A stretch of 64,000 nt of DNA from Oceanobacillus neutriphilus (GTDB taxonomy: Bacteria; Bacillota; Bacilli; Bacillales; Amphibacillaceae), in contig NZ_BMLW01000014.1 in NCBI RefSeq assembly GCF_014645515.1, positions 62,001-126,000 of the forward strand, in the 5' to 3' direction. Of the stretch, positions 13,722 to 22,657 are shown piece by piece. The position numbers and the translations under genes were made by a program. Every line of letters begins with the position of its first letter. Within the stretch, counting starts at the first letter, position 1. Under the pieces are notes generated by a model, which worked only from the letters and a program-made list of their open reading frames with translations, searched no databases and had not been told where the DNA came from.

Positions 13722-14327
13722 TTACTCTTCGGGAGACAGCCATTGATTCAGACACGTTTCAATTTCCTGCTTCGTTTCCAGGTAATACGCTATTGGACCA
13801 CCAAATGGATCAGCAATATCCGAATGAATCAGCTGGCTTTTTAAGCCGTGAATCGTTTCAAGCTCTTCATGGCATGCTTCATACAAGAGCTGATTCTGTT
13901 GTGCCGGATCTATTTTTGCGTCCAATTGATCTAAACAGCGCTTTCTTTTTTCTTCCAATTCTGTATAGGCTTTTTCTAATTGATTCCATATTTGTATATC
14001 GGCATGTAGTGCAAATTCTTTAAGTGTATATGTCTTTTTTCTTTCTTCCGGGTATTTAGCCCAGACCATTTCCTTATGCGAAGCCGTCATTGTAAGGATA
14101 AGATCTGCCCACTGAACTAATTCTTCACTGATCGGGGAAGCCTGATGATTCATTTTAATACCCTGTTCTCTTAGAATCTCTGCTGTCTGGCTGCTTGCTG
14201 GAGCGCCGGGCATAGCTGTAATTCCACAGGATTTCACATACATATCTGCTGGCGCCCGCTGCTGTAATAGTGCTTCTGCCATAGGACTGCGACATGTATT
14301 TCCTGTACATACGAAGAGTACATTCAT
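13722..14327 (-). CDS. ywlE: YwlE-like protein arginine phosphatase with an inserted helical segment
   Basis: Low-molecular-weight protein-tyrosine-phosphatase fold. The P-loop CTGNTCRS gives nucleophile Cys7, Arg13 and Thr11. Thr11 is the residue that in B. subtilis YwlE favours phospho-arginine over phospho-tyrosine, so it probably opposes the McsB arginine kinase. The general acid is Asp173 in ADPFGG. At 201 residues it is about 50 longer than YwlE (150). The extra length is a charged, probably helical region at about 105-160 (ELEEKRKRCLDQLDAK). The position between mntP/ywlC and ywlG is conserved. Confidence 0.88.
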   Translation of the reverse strand: MNVLFVCTGNTCRSPMAEALLQQRAPADMYVKSCGITAMPGAPASSQTAEILREQGIKMNHQASPISEELVQWADLILTMTASHKEMVWAKYPEERKKTYTLKEFALHADIQIWNQLEKAYTELEEKRKRCLDQLDAKIDPAQQNQLLYEACHEELETIHGLKSQLIHSDIADPFGGPIAYYLETKQEIETCLNQWLSPEE

Positions 14328-14419
14328 AGGTAAATCCTCCTATTTGATTATCATGGTTGTTTTAAGAGTAATGTTTTTTATATCATATCATGATTAACTA
14401 AAAAGCGCAGAGTCCCTGT

Positions 14420-15034
14420 TAAATTGCCAGAACAGAACATCTTTTTCGTGGTGCATATAAAAATGTCCCGTCACGCTTACTTCTTGTCCATAAAAGCTAT
14501 TCCAGATATTTACTATTCATGCCGTATCATCACCTAAATTACCAAATCAACCATTTGAAACACCAAAATGATCTTTTCATCAAGCAAAAAGCGATTATTT
14601 CATTCGCTGTAGAAGCCTAATTGAGCGCAGACCAACCACGAAGACTCCTAAGTGGTTCGCAGGCTAAACCTGTGACTCCTGGGGCCTAAGATTACTCACC
14701 CCATCGAAAAGCGTTGTCACAACGCCTGCACTTGCACGACCTGGGACTGGGACTGCGATTACTCATCCCACCAAAGAGCTTTTGCGATTACTCGCCCCAT
14801 CGGAAACATTTGTGCATCGCAGGGCGAGCTGAAGATCCACTTGAAAAGCGATTTTCTTTTCAAGTTAGCTGATGCAGTCCCCATGGAAAACGTAGTGGTT
14901 GGTCGGAACGGCGCTATACGCAATCTTCATTTCAATAGAAGGATGATCTAACAAAATGCAAGCAGGATAATCTAGAACTTGTCCATCCTGGAATAGGAAG
15001 GTATAGATGCTTATTCTCAGGTGCGAAAGTTGAA
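14420..15034 (+). mobile_element. MITE-like element copy 2 (left end missing, module inserted)
   Basis: Shares the central segment (from about TTTTTCGTGG at 14441), the right hairpin and the right end GTGCGAAAGTTGAA (15021-15034) with the copy at 23364-24148. The left end and left hairpin are gone. The right hairpin arm is interrupted by a 170-bp insert (14651-14820) made of short hairpin modules, including CTGGGGCCTAAGATTACTC (14680-14698), which is repeated exactly at 49067-49085. This accounts for most of the 14328-15325 gap. The remainder is AT-rich with no gene seen. Confidence 0.75.
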
Positions 15035-15325
15035 CAATAAGAGTATTTTGTAAAATAATCCTCAGTAATTTTTGCCAAAAAATCAACGGCCTAATAAAGG
15101 TGATTCTATCTATTTGGGAAATATATACGTTTACTATCGATTTGCGCCTCTTTTTATTTATTTCAAAAATAAGAGGTTTGGTTTCTGTGAATAAGGTGTA
15201 TCTACATCTTAGCGACAAAAATATATCTAGAAATAATTACATCCGCTTTAAATAAACCCTTCACAATTTGAACATTATTCAATGAAGCTGAATTACCTTA
15301 CCAACAAAAAACAAGGAGATATAAT

Positions 15326-16795
15326 ATGGAACGAAATCATACGATGATTCAATTTTTTGAGTGGCATCTGGAAGCTGATGCAAACCACTGGAAGCGCCTG
15401 AAGGAAACAGCTACTGAATTTAAAAACAGAGGAATTGGTGCTGTTTGGATTCCTCCTGCTACAAAAGGCATGTCCGCTGAAGATACAGGCTACGCTCCTT
15501 ATGATTTATACGATTTAGGAGAATTTGATCAAAAAGGCAGTGTTGCTACAAAATATGGCGCTAAAAAGGAACTGCTGGATGCAATAAAGGTATGTCATGA
15601 TCATGGCATTCATATTTATGCCGATGTTGTCATGAATCATAAAGCTGGAGCGGATGACACGGAAGTTTTTCAAGTCATTGAAGTTGATCCAAATGACAGA
15701 ACAAAGGAAGTCTCCGGGCCATTTGATATAGAAGGCTGGACAAAATTCACATTTCCGAATCGGGATAATACGTATTCTTCTTTTAAATGGGGATTTGAAT
15801 ATTTCAACGGGACAGACTTTGATGCAATGGAGAATAGAACCGGTGTCTTTCGAATTATTGGTGATAATAAAAACTGGAGCCACGAAGTGGACGATGAATT
15901 CAGTAACTATGATTATTTAATGTTTGCCAATATCGACTACAACCATCCGGAAGTGCAGGAAGAAATAATCCGATGGGGTAAATGGTTTGCAGATACGTTA
16001 CATTGCAATGGCTTCCGTCTGGATGCGATGAAGCACATTAATCATGATTTTATTAAACTATTTGCAGAACAGATCGCCCAACATTGCGGAGATGATTTTT
16101 ATTTCGTTGGCGAGTTCTGGAAGCATGATTTAGAAGCATGTCAACAGTTCTTAGAGCAGGTCGATTATCATATCGATTTATTTGATGTAGCATTGCATGA
16201 TAAACTGCACACAGCTTCTAAGTCCGGAAATGATTTTGATCTCACAACAATTTTTGATGATACATTGGTTCAATCGCATCCGCTTCAGGCTGTAACCTTT
16301 GTCGATAATCATGATACACAGCCTGGCGAGGCACTGGAATCCTGGGTGGAGGATTGGTTTAAACAAAGTGCATATTCTCTTATTTTACTGCGTAAAGACG
16401 GCTATCCCTGTATTTTTTACGGCGATTATTTTGGCATTGGCGGAGAAAATCCAATTGAACCGAAACAAGAAGCTATCAATCCAATTCTCTATGCCCGTTA
16501 CCATAAAGCATATGGTGTACAAGAGGACTATTTTGATCACCCTAATACGATTGGCTGGGTCCGTAGCGGCAAACCGGAAATAGAACGCTCAGGCTGTGCC
16601 GTTGTTATTTCCAATGGAGATGCTGGTGAAAAAAGAATGTGTGCAGGAGAAAATCGTGCAGGGGAGATTTGGGTTGATCTGACCGGTACAAGAGACGAGC
16701 ATATTTGTATTGAAGAAGATGGATTTGCTGCTTTCCCTGTCAATGGAGGCAGCGTGTCAGTATGGGCGCTTCCACAGGTGGATGTTGAATCATAA
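15326..16795 (+). CDS. Cytoplasmic alpha-amylase, GH13
   Basis: Retaining alpha-amylase of 489 residues, hydrolysing alpha-1,4-glucans. The catalytic triad is visible: Asp233 (GFRLDAMKHI), Glu263 (VGEFW) and Asp330 (VDNHD). Further family motifs are DVVMNHKAGAD, and calcium-site residues are likely. There is no signal peptide (MERNHTMIQFFEWHLE starts directly with the barrel), so it acts inside the cell on glycogen-like or imported maltodextrins, as in the liquefying AmyS-like intracellular group. AAGGAGATATAAT precedes the ATG. It is the only long plus-strand gene here, standing alone beside a truncated mobile element, and is probably an acquired or relocated gene. Confidence 0.93.
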   Translation: MERNHTMIQFFEWHLEADANHWKRLKETATEFKNRGIGAVWIPPATKGMSAEDTGYAPYDLYDLGEFDQKGSVATKYGAKKELLDAIKVCHDHGIHIYADVVMNHKAGADDTEVFQVIEVDPNDRTKEVSGPFDIEGWTKFTFPNRDNTYSSFKWGFEYFNGTDFDAMENRTGVFRIIGDNKNWSHEVDDEFSNYDYLMFANIDYNHPEVQEEIIRWGKWFADTLHCNGFRLDAMKHINHDFIKLFAEQIAQHCGDDFYFVGEFWKHDLEACQQFLEQVDYHIDLFDVALHDKLHTASKSGNDFDLTTIFDDTLVQSHPLQAVTFVDNHDTQPGEALESWVEDWFKQSAYSLILLRKDGYPCIFYGDYFGIGGENPIEPKQEAINPILYARYHKAYGVQEDYFDHPNTIGWVRSGKPEIERSGCAVVISNGDAGEKRMCAGENRAGEIWVDLTGTRDEHICIEEDGFAAFPVNGGSVSVWALPQVDVES

Positions 16796-16894
16796 ACTAT
16801 GCAGACTGATATTGAGCCTGTAACCTTGTATTGCAGGTCGATAAGTAAGTCAAACAGAAGCTTACACCTAAATAGATACTGCTTATTCTCAAGC

Positions 16895-17443
16895 TCAGCT
16901 GAACAGCATATAAATCCCAAAACTGCAAAGTATGATGCCCCCAAAAATTTCGCTGTATGTTCCCAGAAATCCTTGCAGCCTTCTGCCCAGGAATAGACCC
17001 AGCCATGTCAGAATGCAGCTTATTATCCCAAAAATAAAAAGGGTGATAATAATGGTTACTCCGGAGATGCCCAGGCTGAAGCCTACTGTAAAGCTGTCGA
17101 GGCTGACACTGAATGCAAGCATCCATAGCCCTAGCCCGACAGGCTGCCACCTATACTCATCTGATGTATGGAAAGCAGAGAAAAACATATGTGCACCGAT
17201 AAAGAATAAGAGTATTCCTGATGCTAATGCTGTCCATTGCCCCACTTGTTCTGATAAAGCGTGTCCAAGCAACATTCCTATCATCGGGAAAAGCATATGG
17301 AAGCTGCCGATTACCAGCCCGATGACAGCAATCCGTTTTAACCGCATTTTATTCATCCCTAAGCCTAAGCTGATGGAGAATGCGTCCATGCTTAAACCAA
17401 TTGCGAGCAGAGCCAGTGAAATTAATTCAGTAGAAAAAAACAT
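16895..17443 (-). CDS. mntP: Manganese efflux pump MntP
   Basis: Inner-membrane Mn(II) exporter (YwlD/DUF204 family) with six membrane helices. The two family aspartates lie in the repeated motifs SMDAFSISLGLG and SLDSFTVGFSLG. The ATG at 17443 (MFFSTELISLALL) follows AAAGGGGG at 8 nt and gives 182 residues, the usual length. An upstream extension to 17527 is charged and unlikely to be translated. No manganese (yybP-ykoY) riboswitch is apparent upstream. It converges with the amylase gene. Confidence 0.92.
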   Translation of the reverse strand: MFFSTELISLALLAIGLSMDAFSISLGLGMNKMRLKRIAVIGLVIGSFHMLFPMIGMLLGHALSEQVGQWTALASGILLFFIGAHMFFSAFHTSDEYRWQPVGLGLWMLAFSVSLDSFTVGFSLGISGVTIIITLFIFGIISCILTWLGLFLGRRLQGFLGTYSEIFGGIILCSFGIYMLFS

Positions 17444-17599
17444 CCATACATCCCCCTTTGAAGCATGCTTGTACACTTTATGCTTCCGTTGAGGATAATA
17501 TGAATGTTTTTTAATTACTTCCTGCATGTGTTAGACCTTGAGAAATATAATAATACTGCTATATAAACAGTAAATATTCTTTATATAACTCTAATCTTT

Positions 17600-18628
17600 T
17601 TATTTTTTTATCTCACTATCCGCTGCTTTTCGCAGACGATTCATTACTGCCTGGCCAATTCCTTTTTCCGTAAATGTTTCGCAAATGATTTTATCCACAT
17701 TGGCCTGTTTAAAGAATCTTAATCCATCATATAAAGAGGAAGCAATTTCCTCTATTGTCCCGCCAAGCTTGTGAATATGTGTATCCTCTGTGAATATTTC
17801 TGCTGTTTGATCAGATACGAGTACACCAACTCTGTTACCTGCCTGTTTTTCTTTATCTACTAAATCTTTAAGCGCCTGATTTGAGCCCGTAAATAAATAG
17901 AGCGGAACCTCTGGTGCATAATGTTTATATTTCATTCCCGGAGCCTTCGGGCGGTCCACAGATGATACTGCAAGACCTGGGTCCACCATGACGGCACCTG
18001 CCTCCAGCTCTAATTGTTCTTTGGTAATTCCTCCGGGGCGCAAAATAACCGGTATTTCTCCTGTACAGTCAATCACGGTTGATTCTAAGCCGACACCAGT
18101 TTGTCCCCCATCAATCAAGCCTGCAATCCGTCCATTTAAATCATCATACACATGCTTTGCTGACGTCGGGCTGGGTTTTCCGGATACATTTGCGCTTGGA
18201 GCTGCAACCGGTTTTCCTGCCGTCTGGAGTAATGCAAGCGCAACAGGATGACTGGGGATCCGGACACCAATTGTTGATAAGCCCGCTTTTACATTTTGTG
18301 CACAGTACTCGTTCGCCGGTAAAATATATGTTAAAGGACCAGGTGAAAAAGCCTCAATTAATTTATACACATAGTCCGGAATAAATGTGACAAGCTCCGT
18401 TAATTGCTCTTCTGATGCAACATGAGCGATCAGTGGATTATCCTGCGGCCGCCCTTTTGCTTCAAATATTTTACGGACAGCTGTTTCATTGGTAGCGTCA
18501 GCCCCAAGTCCATAAACCGTCTCTGTCGGAAAGCCAACCACATCTCCTGCCCGCAGCATCTCGGCCGCCTCATGGATATCCTTGTCTAATATATTTGTTG
18601 AATTTATTTTCCATACTTTCGTGTGCAT
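17600..18628 (-). CDS. ywlC: L-threonylcarbamoyladenylate synthase (Sua5/YwlC)
   Basis: Makes threonylcarbamoyl-AMP from threonine, bicarbonate and ATP for the t6A37 modification of ANN-decoding tRNAs. The N-terminal YrdC/TsaC domain (about 15-205) has GFPTETVYGLGADA, the KGRPQDNPL motif and APSANVSGKPSPT. The C-terminal Sua5 domain follows (to 342). The length is typical of the two-domain form. Its upstream region carries a dense DnaA-box cluster, so it may be controlled by DnaA. Confidence 0.96.
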   Translation of the reverse strand: MHTKVWKINSTNILDKDIHEAAEMLRAGDVVGFPTETVYGLGADATNETAVRKIFEAKGRPQDNPLIAHVASEEQLTELVTFIPDYVYKLIEAFSPGPLTYILPANEYCAQNVKAGLSTIGVRIPSHPVALALLQTAGKPVAAPSANVSGKPSPTSAKHVYDDLNGRIAGLIDGGQTGVGLESTVIDCTGEIPVILRPGGITKEQLELEAGAVMVDPGLAVSSVDRPKAPGMKYKHYAPEVPLYLFTGSNQALKDLVDKEKQAGNRVGVLVSDQTAEIFTEDTHIHKLGGTIEEIASSLYDGLRFFKQANVDKIICETFTEKGIGQAVMNRLRKAADSEIKK

Positions 18629-18705
18629 AACGTTCCCTCTTTTCTACGTATCTATTTTAGTCGATTCATGACAGAAACGCAAAGAAGGGGGGAATTTCAT
18701 CATAC

Positions 18706-18799
18706 TTATGCACATTATTCACAGTTTTTATCCACAGAATAATCTTTGTTCACAAATTCCTATTATTTATACACAACCACCTGTGAATAGTGTGTATAA
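18706..18799. promoter_or_regulatory. DnaA-box cluster upstream of ywlC
   Basis: Seven 9-mers in 94 bp match TTATNCACA. Forward: TTATGCACA (18706), TTATTCACA (18715), TTATCCACA (18728), TTGTTCACA (18746, one mismatch) and TTATACACA (18767). Reverse: TGTGAATAG (18782, one mismatch) and TGTGTATAA (18791). Five are perfect. There is no dnaA or dnaN nearby, so this is not oriC. B. subtilis has an origin-distal DnaA-binding cluster in the ywlC upstream region, and this looks like its counterpart. Confidence 0.85.
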
Positions 18800-18865
18800 T
18801 TTTCTCTTGACAAATAAAAAAGTAGTTCATTGTAGTTATATCAAGCATTTTTTATTTTTACTATC

Positions 18866-19276
18866 CTAGGAAACTTGATATGCCCACCAATTCCCTGTTT
18901 TTTCTGAATTTATATTTTTAAATCTGACATCGCTTTCTCTTTTGAATTGTAAAGACTCTAAAAGGATATCCACAACTGGGCTTTGATTATGCACATATAC
19001 ACATTTTATGTCGTTTTTTCGGGAAATTAAGAGAACGGACTCGAAAACAACAAATAATTTCTGGACATGCTCTTTATTTAAATACAATTGCTTCAGCCAA
19101 TACGTCGATTCATCTACCTTCTCCAGATTAAAGCAGCCTTCAATACTTCCATCCACTTCTACAACATAGCTTTTTTCCGTTAATTTTTTACCGAAAAGTC
19201 TTTCATTATTATGAATAAATTCCTCTATCAATTCTATTTTTGCTTCTTTGACTTGGTAGATTTGCATTTTTCCCAT
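18866..19276 (-). CDS. Small GNAT-like protein, function unknown
   Basis: 136 residues of predicted mixed alpha/beta structure. The pattern of strands YVVEVDGSIEGCFNLEKV and YWLKQLYLNKEHVQKLFVVFESVL, then a terminal aromatic strand, resembles a divergent GNAT acetyltransferase. The pyrophosphate-binding Q/RxxGxG/A motif is not convincing. B. subtilis has a GNAT gene (ywlB) at this point between ywlC and spoIIR, which supports the idea. It could instead be a non-enzymatic relative. Confidence 0.55.
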   Translation of the reverse strand: MGKMQIYQVKEAKIELIEEFIHNNERLFGKKLTEKSYVVEVDGSIEGCFNLEKVDESTYWLKQLYLNKEHVQKLFVVFESVLLISRKNDIKCVYVHNQSPVVDILLESLQFKRESDVRFKNINSEKTGNWWAYQVS

Positions 19277-19336
19277 CCTCCATTCTTTTAATGTTGAAGA
19301 ATAACTTAGTATATGAATATGCCTCTATCAAATAAA

Positions 19337-19930
19337 CTATGACAACCCCAGCCATTTAAATAAAAAGAATTCTACTTTTACTTCTTCGTCTTCCTCTGTC
19401 TCTGCTGCATCTTCACTCGCTACTGATGTACCGTTAAAGAAATCTAAAAAGCATAATGGCGGGAATAATACACACCACCAGTTAGCACCGGAGCCTTCCC
19501 CAAGAGTTACTAAAATTGCTTCATATTCGCCTGCCGGATAAAGATAGTTTCCATATAATTTCGCCGGAAAAGATATATTCTCTCCATATTCCAATTTAAA
19601 GTCCTGATCACTATTTTCTTTTGTTAGTGTATCACTGACTACTTCCTCCAGTTCTGGAAGCCGGTCATTGATCAACGCTCTGGCTTCTTCTATATCTTCA
19701 ATATCCTCCACCCATTCCGTGATAACTTTATTCACTTCATCACGGACTATATGTTTAATATCCTGATCTTTCTCGCTGTCACTATTTGCAAGAATGCGTA
19801 GCCTGATTGCTTCATCCGGGATGATCTGATAGTCAAGCTCTTTATGTTGCAGTTCTTTTGCTGCACTCATTACAGGAATAATCGATAATAATAAAAATAA
19901 AAGTCCTACTGCCGCCCATAATTTTTTCAT
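19337..19930 (-). CDS. spoIIR: Stage II sporulation protein R
   Basis: Forespore-made secreted signal that activates the SpoIIGA protease across the intermembrane space, and so triggers pro-sigma-E processing in the mother cell. There is an N-terminal signal or anchor helix (about 5-24). The family core is ELDYQIIPDEAIRLRILANSDSEKDQDIKHIVRDEV, with the C-terminal GNYLYPAGEYEAILVTLGEGSGANWWCVLFPPLCFLD. The acidic EETEEDEEV tail is variable in the family. It shows that the organism sporulates. Confidence 0.96.
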   Translation of the reverse strand: MKKLWAAVGLLFLLLSIIPVMSAAKELQHKELDYQIIPDEAIRLRILANSDSEKDQDIKHIVRDEVNKVITEWVEDIEDIEEARALINDRLPELEEVVSDTLTKENSDQDFKLEYGENISFPAKLYGNYLYPAGEYEAILVTLGEGSGANWWCVLFPPLCFLDFFNGTSVASEDAAETEEDEEVKVEFFLFKWLGLS

Positions 19931-20057
19931 TTAAAAAATCTCCCTTCCACCTATCTATGAGATAGTGTGGACAAGGAGATTTATGCTTATACAAGTTTTA
20001 TAGAAATATATATTTATAATCAGGGTATATTTTTACGTCATTTTGGATATGGGGATA

Positions 20058-20924
20058 TCAGTTTAAATGCGTTGCCAATACAATCCGGTCTTTTCCGTTA
20101 ATGTCCTGTCTGATTTCCACGTGACTATCAGGAAATACCTGCTGAATGAGTTCTTTAACAGATCTGCCTTGTGTATAACCAATTTCAAATGCCAGCAAGG
20201 TACCTTCTTTTAAAGGCATCTGTTTTACCTGTTCCATAATCATATGGTAGGCTGCCAGTCCATCCTCTTCTGCAAAGAGAGCCAGCTCTGGATCAAAATC
20301 ACGGACGGTATCGCTAAGCTCAGACGCTTCTGATTTCGCAATATAAGGAGGGTTGGAAACAATCACATCAAATGGTGCTGTTTCATTTATAAGCGGGGAT
20401 AAAAAATTCCCCTGCCGGAAGGAAACATTGGCATGCAATTGATCTGCATTCTGCTCAGCAACCTTTAATGCTCTCTCTGAAATGTCTGTAGCAAATACCT
20501 CTGTATTATCTAATTCCAATGCCAGTGTTACAGCAATAATTCCGCTGCCTGTCCCTATATCAACAATCCGTACAGGCTCTCCCCGCTTAGAAGCAAGGTA
20601 TTCCTTTACGGCAAGAACAAGTTCCTCTGTTTCCGGTCTGGGAATTAACACATCTCTGTTCACTTGAAAGGAGCGGCCGTAAAATTCTTCATAGCCGGTC
20701 AGATGCTGAACAGGAACTCCCGTTTCTGCATGTTTTTTTATATCTGCTTTAATCTGTATCAGTTTATCTTCCGGAATTGGCTCACGTAAGGAAAGCAGCC
20801 ATTCCTGCCTGGATAATCCTAAATGATGCCTAATCAAAATCTCGGCAACCTTTGGTTCTCTATCCGCTTCATCTAAAAAAAGAGAAGCCCAGTTAAGGAC
20901 TTCATAAATTTTTGTTTGAGTCAT
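20058..20924 (-). CDS. prmC: Release-factor glutamine methyltransferase
   Basis: SAM-dependent N5-methyltransferase that methylates the glutamine of the GGQ motif in release factors RF1 and RF2. The N-terminal helical domain precedes a Rossmann fold with VDIGTGSGIIAVTLA (SAM binding) and the catalytic NPPY in VIVSNPPYIA. 288 residues, normal length. The ATG begins 3 nt after the prfA stop, so enzyme and substrate are translationally coupled. Confidence 0.97.
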   Translation of the reverse strand: MTQTKIYEVLNWASLFLDEADREPKVAEILIRHHLGLSRQEWLLSLREPIPEDKLIQIKADIKKHAETGVPVQHLTGYEEFYGRSFQVNRDVLIPRPETEELVLAVKEYLASKRGEPVRIVDIGTGSGIIAVTLALELDNTEVFATDISERALKVAEQNADQLHANVSFRQGNFLSPLINETAPFDVIVSNPPYIAKSEASELSDTVRDFDPELALFAEEDGLAAYHMIMEQVKQMPLKEGTLLAFEIGYTQGRSVKELIQQVFPDSHVEIRQDINGKDRIVLATHLN

Positions 20925-20927
20925 AGG

Positions 20928-21998
20928 TTATTCACCAATCTGTTCCAATTTTTTCGCCTGCTCTTCCATAACAAGCGCATCGATAAATTCATCCAGTTTG
21001 CCCTGCATAATCTGGTCCAGCTTTTGAATGGTTAAGCCGATACGGTGATCCGTAACACGGTTTTGCGGATAGTTATACGTACGGATACGCTCGGAACGGT
21101 CTCCTGTCCCAACCGCTGATTTACGGTTTTCATCATATTCTGCCTGCGCCTCCCGCTGGAATTTATCATAAATACGGGCACGTAATACCTTCATTGCTTT
21201 TTCTTTATTTTTAATCTGTGATTTTTCATCCTGAATCGATACGACAATCCCGGTAGGCTCGTGTGTTAAACGTACCGCTGACATGGTTGTATTTACACTT
21301 TGTCCGCCCGGTCCGCTGGAAGCAAATGTATCCACACGGATATCCTTATCATGGACGTCTATCTCCACTTCTTCCGCCTCAGGAAGCACAGCAACCGTTG
21401 CAGTAGAGGTATGAATACGTCCGCCAGATTCTGTTTCAGGAACACGCTGTACACGGTGTGCTCCATTTTCATACTTCAGCTTAGAGAAAACATCTGAACC
21501 ATTAATCATAAAGATGATCTCTTTATAACCGCCAACCCCGGTGGAGCTGGCTTCCATTACGTCAATTTTCCAGCCCTGATTCTCTGCATAGCGGGAATAC
21601 ATCCGGTATAAATCGCCTGCAAATAAAGCAGCTTCATCTCCGCCGGCAGCACCGCGAATTTCCATAATAACGTTTTTATCATCATTTGGATCCTTGGGAA
21701 GCAGAAGAATCTTCATCTTATCTTCCAATTCTTCTTTTCTGGAGGATAATTCAGATACTTCCATTTTTGCCATTTCCAGCATTTCATCATCTGAATCGTC
21801 TTCCAGCATTTCTTTCGCGTCTATCAGCTGCGATGTAACTTCTTTATACTCACGATAAGCCTGAACAACATCCTCCAGCCCAGACTGCTCCTTCGAATAT
21901 TCACGTAATTTTTTTGTATCACTGATTATTTCCGGGTCACTTAACATTTCATTTAATTTATTATACCGATCTTCCAGTGTCTGTAAACGATCTAACAC
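20928..21998 (-). CDS. prfA: Peptide chain release factor 1
   Basis: Recognises UAA and UAG in the ribosomal A site and releases the peptide. The GGQ loop [20 protein letters not shown] is intact, as is the [24 protein letters not shown] core. The start is the GTG at 21998 ([19 protein letters not shown]), with AGAGGTG 7 nt upstream. This gives 356 residues, as in B. subtilis. An open frame extending to 22094 is not supported by homology. It is followed directly by prmC. Confidence 0.97.
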   Translation of the reverse strand: MLDRLQTLEDRYNKLNEMLSDPEIISDTKKLREYSKEQSGLEDVVQAYREYKEVTSQLIDAKEMLEDDSDDEMLEMAKMEVSELSSRKEELEDKMKILLLPKDPNDDKNVIMEIRGAAGGDEAALFAGDLYRMYSRYAENQGWKIDVMEASSTGVGGYKEIIFMINGSDVFSKLKYENGAHRVQRVPETESGGRIHTSTATVAVLPEAEEVEIDVHDKDIRVDTFASSGPGGQSVNTTMSAVRLTHEPTGIVVSIQDEKSQIKNKEKAMKVLRARIYDKFQREAQAEYDENRKSAVGTGDRSERIRTYNYPQNRVTDHRIGLTIQKLDQIMQGKLDEFIDALVMEEQAKKLEQIGE

Positions 21999-22282
21999 GA
22001 GAATACACCTCTTTCTCCATAACAGTCTTATTATATTATAAGGGAGCACCCGGGTCAATTGCACGTCTGATTGGATGAGATTATATTGCTGCAAGTGAAC
22101 AAAAAAATACCCATAGATCAGAGGCGCGTATTATACGTGGCCGTGGCATGTCTACAGGTATTCTCTATTCATATTTTCTCTATTTAATATGTCATACAGC
22201 ATAAACACAAATTCCTTTCCAGTTCAATATCTTTTAAAAAACGAAAAGCTCATTTTTCTCACTATCCTCTGAAATTTATCCA

Positions 22283-22528
22283 TTATTTTCCAATAATATT
22301 AGGATCTTTCCGGCTGGTGTGGAGAACATACAGCTCTCTGCTGAGGTCATATCGATGAATTTCCTGATATACCTTCATCGCCTCTGGAGAATTAGAAAAT
22401 TTTTTCAAAGGGGTAATATCGACTAAAATACGTTCACGATGATCGTTTGTATGTGCATCAATTGCTTCAATCAAAACCCACTGTTCCGGAAACGCCTGGC
22501 ACACATCTTCCCACTTCAATTGAGTCAC
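22283..22528 (-). CDS. Small conserved hypothetical protein
   Basis: 81 residues starting MTQLKWEDVCQAFPEQWVLIEAIDAHTND. The WVLIEA strand and the later RELYVLHTS strand resemble a family of small uncharacterised proteins seen in many Firmicutes and cyanobacteria. The usual C-terminal extension seems shortened to DPNIIGK. AGGTGACTC precedes the ATG. There is no membrane segment and no partner gene. I cannot assign a function. Confidence 0.6.
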   Translation of the reverse strand: MTQLKWEDVCQAFPEQWVLIEAIDAHTNDHRERILVDITPLKKFSNSPEAMKVYQEIHRYDLSRELYVLHTSRKDPNIIGK

Positions 22529-22657
22529 CTCCAGGATATTTATTTATATTATACCATGAGGGAGGTTATGATATAGCACCTTTTCATTTTTGATAAGAAA
22601 AAATTGATATTATAACTTACCATCCGCAGAAAGGACTTATCTATAAGCATCTAAAAT

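Noticed and set aside
16797-17150. 117-codon minus-strand frame opposite the 3' part of mntP
   Set aside because: It is a shifted frame within mntP. The mntP frame has the family motifs.
18706-18799. Replication origin
   Set aside because: DnaA boxes are dense, but there is no AT-rich unwinding region with DnaA-trio motifs that I can point to and no dnaA/dnaN genes, and the gene order places this site away from oriC.
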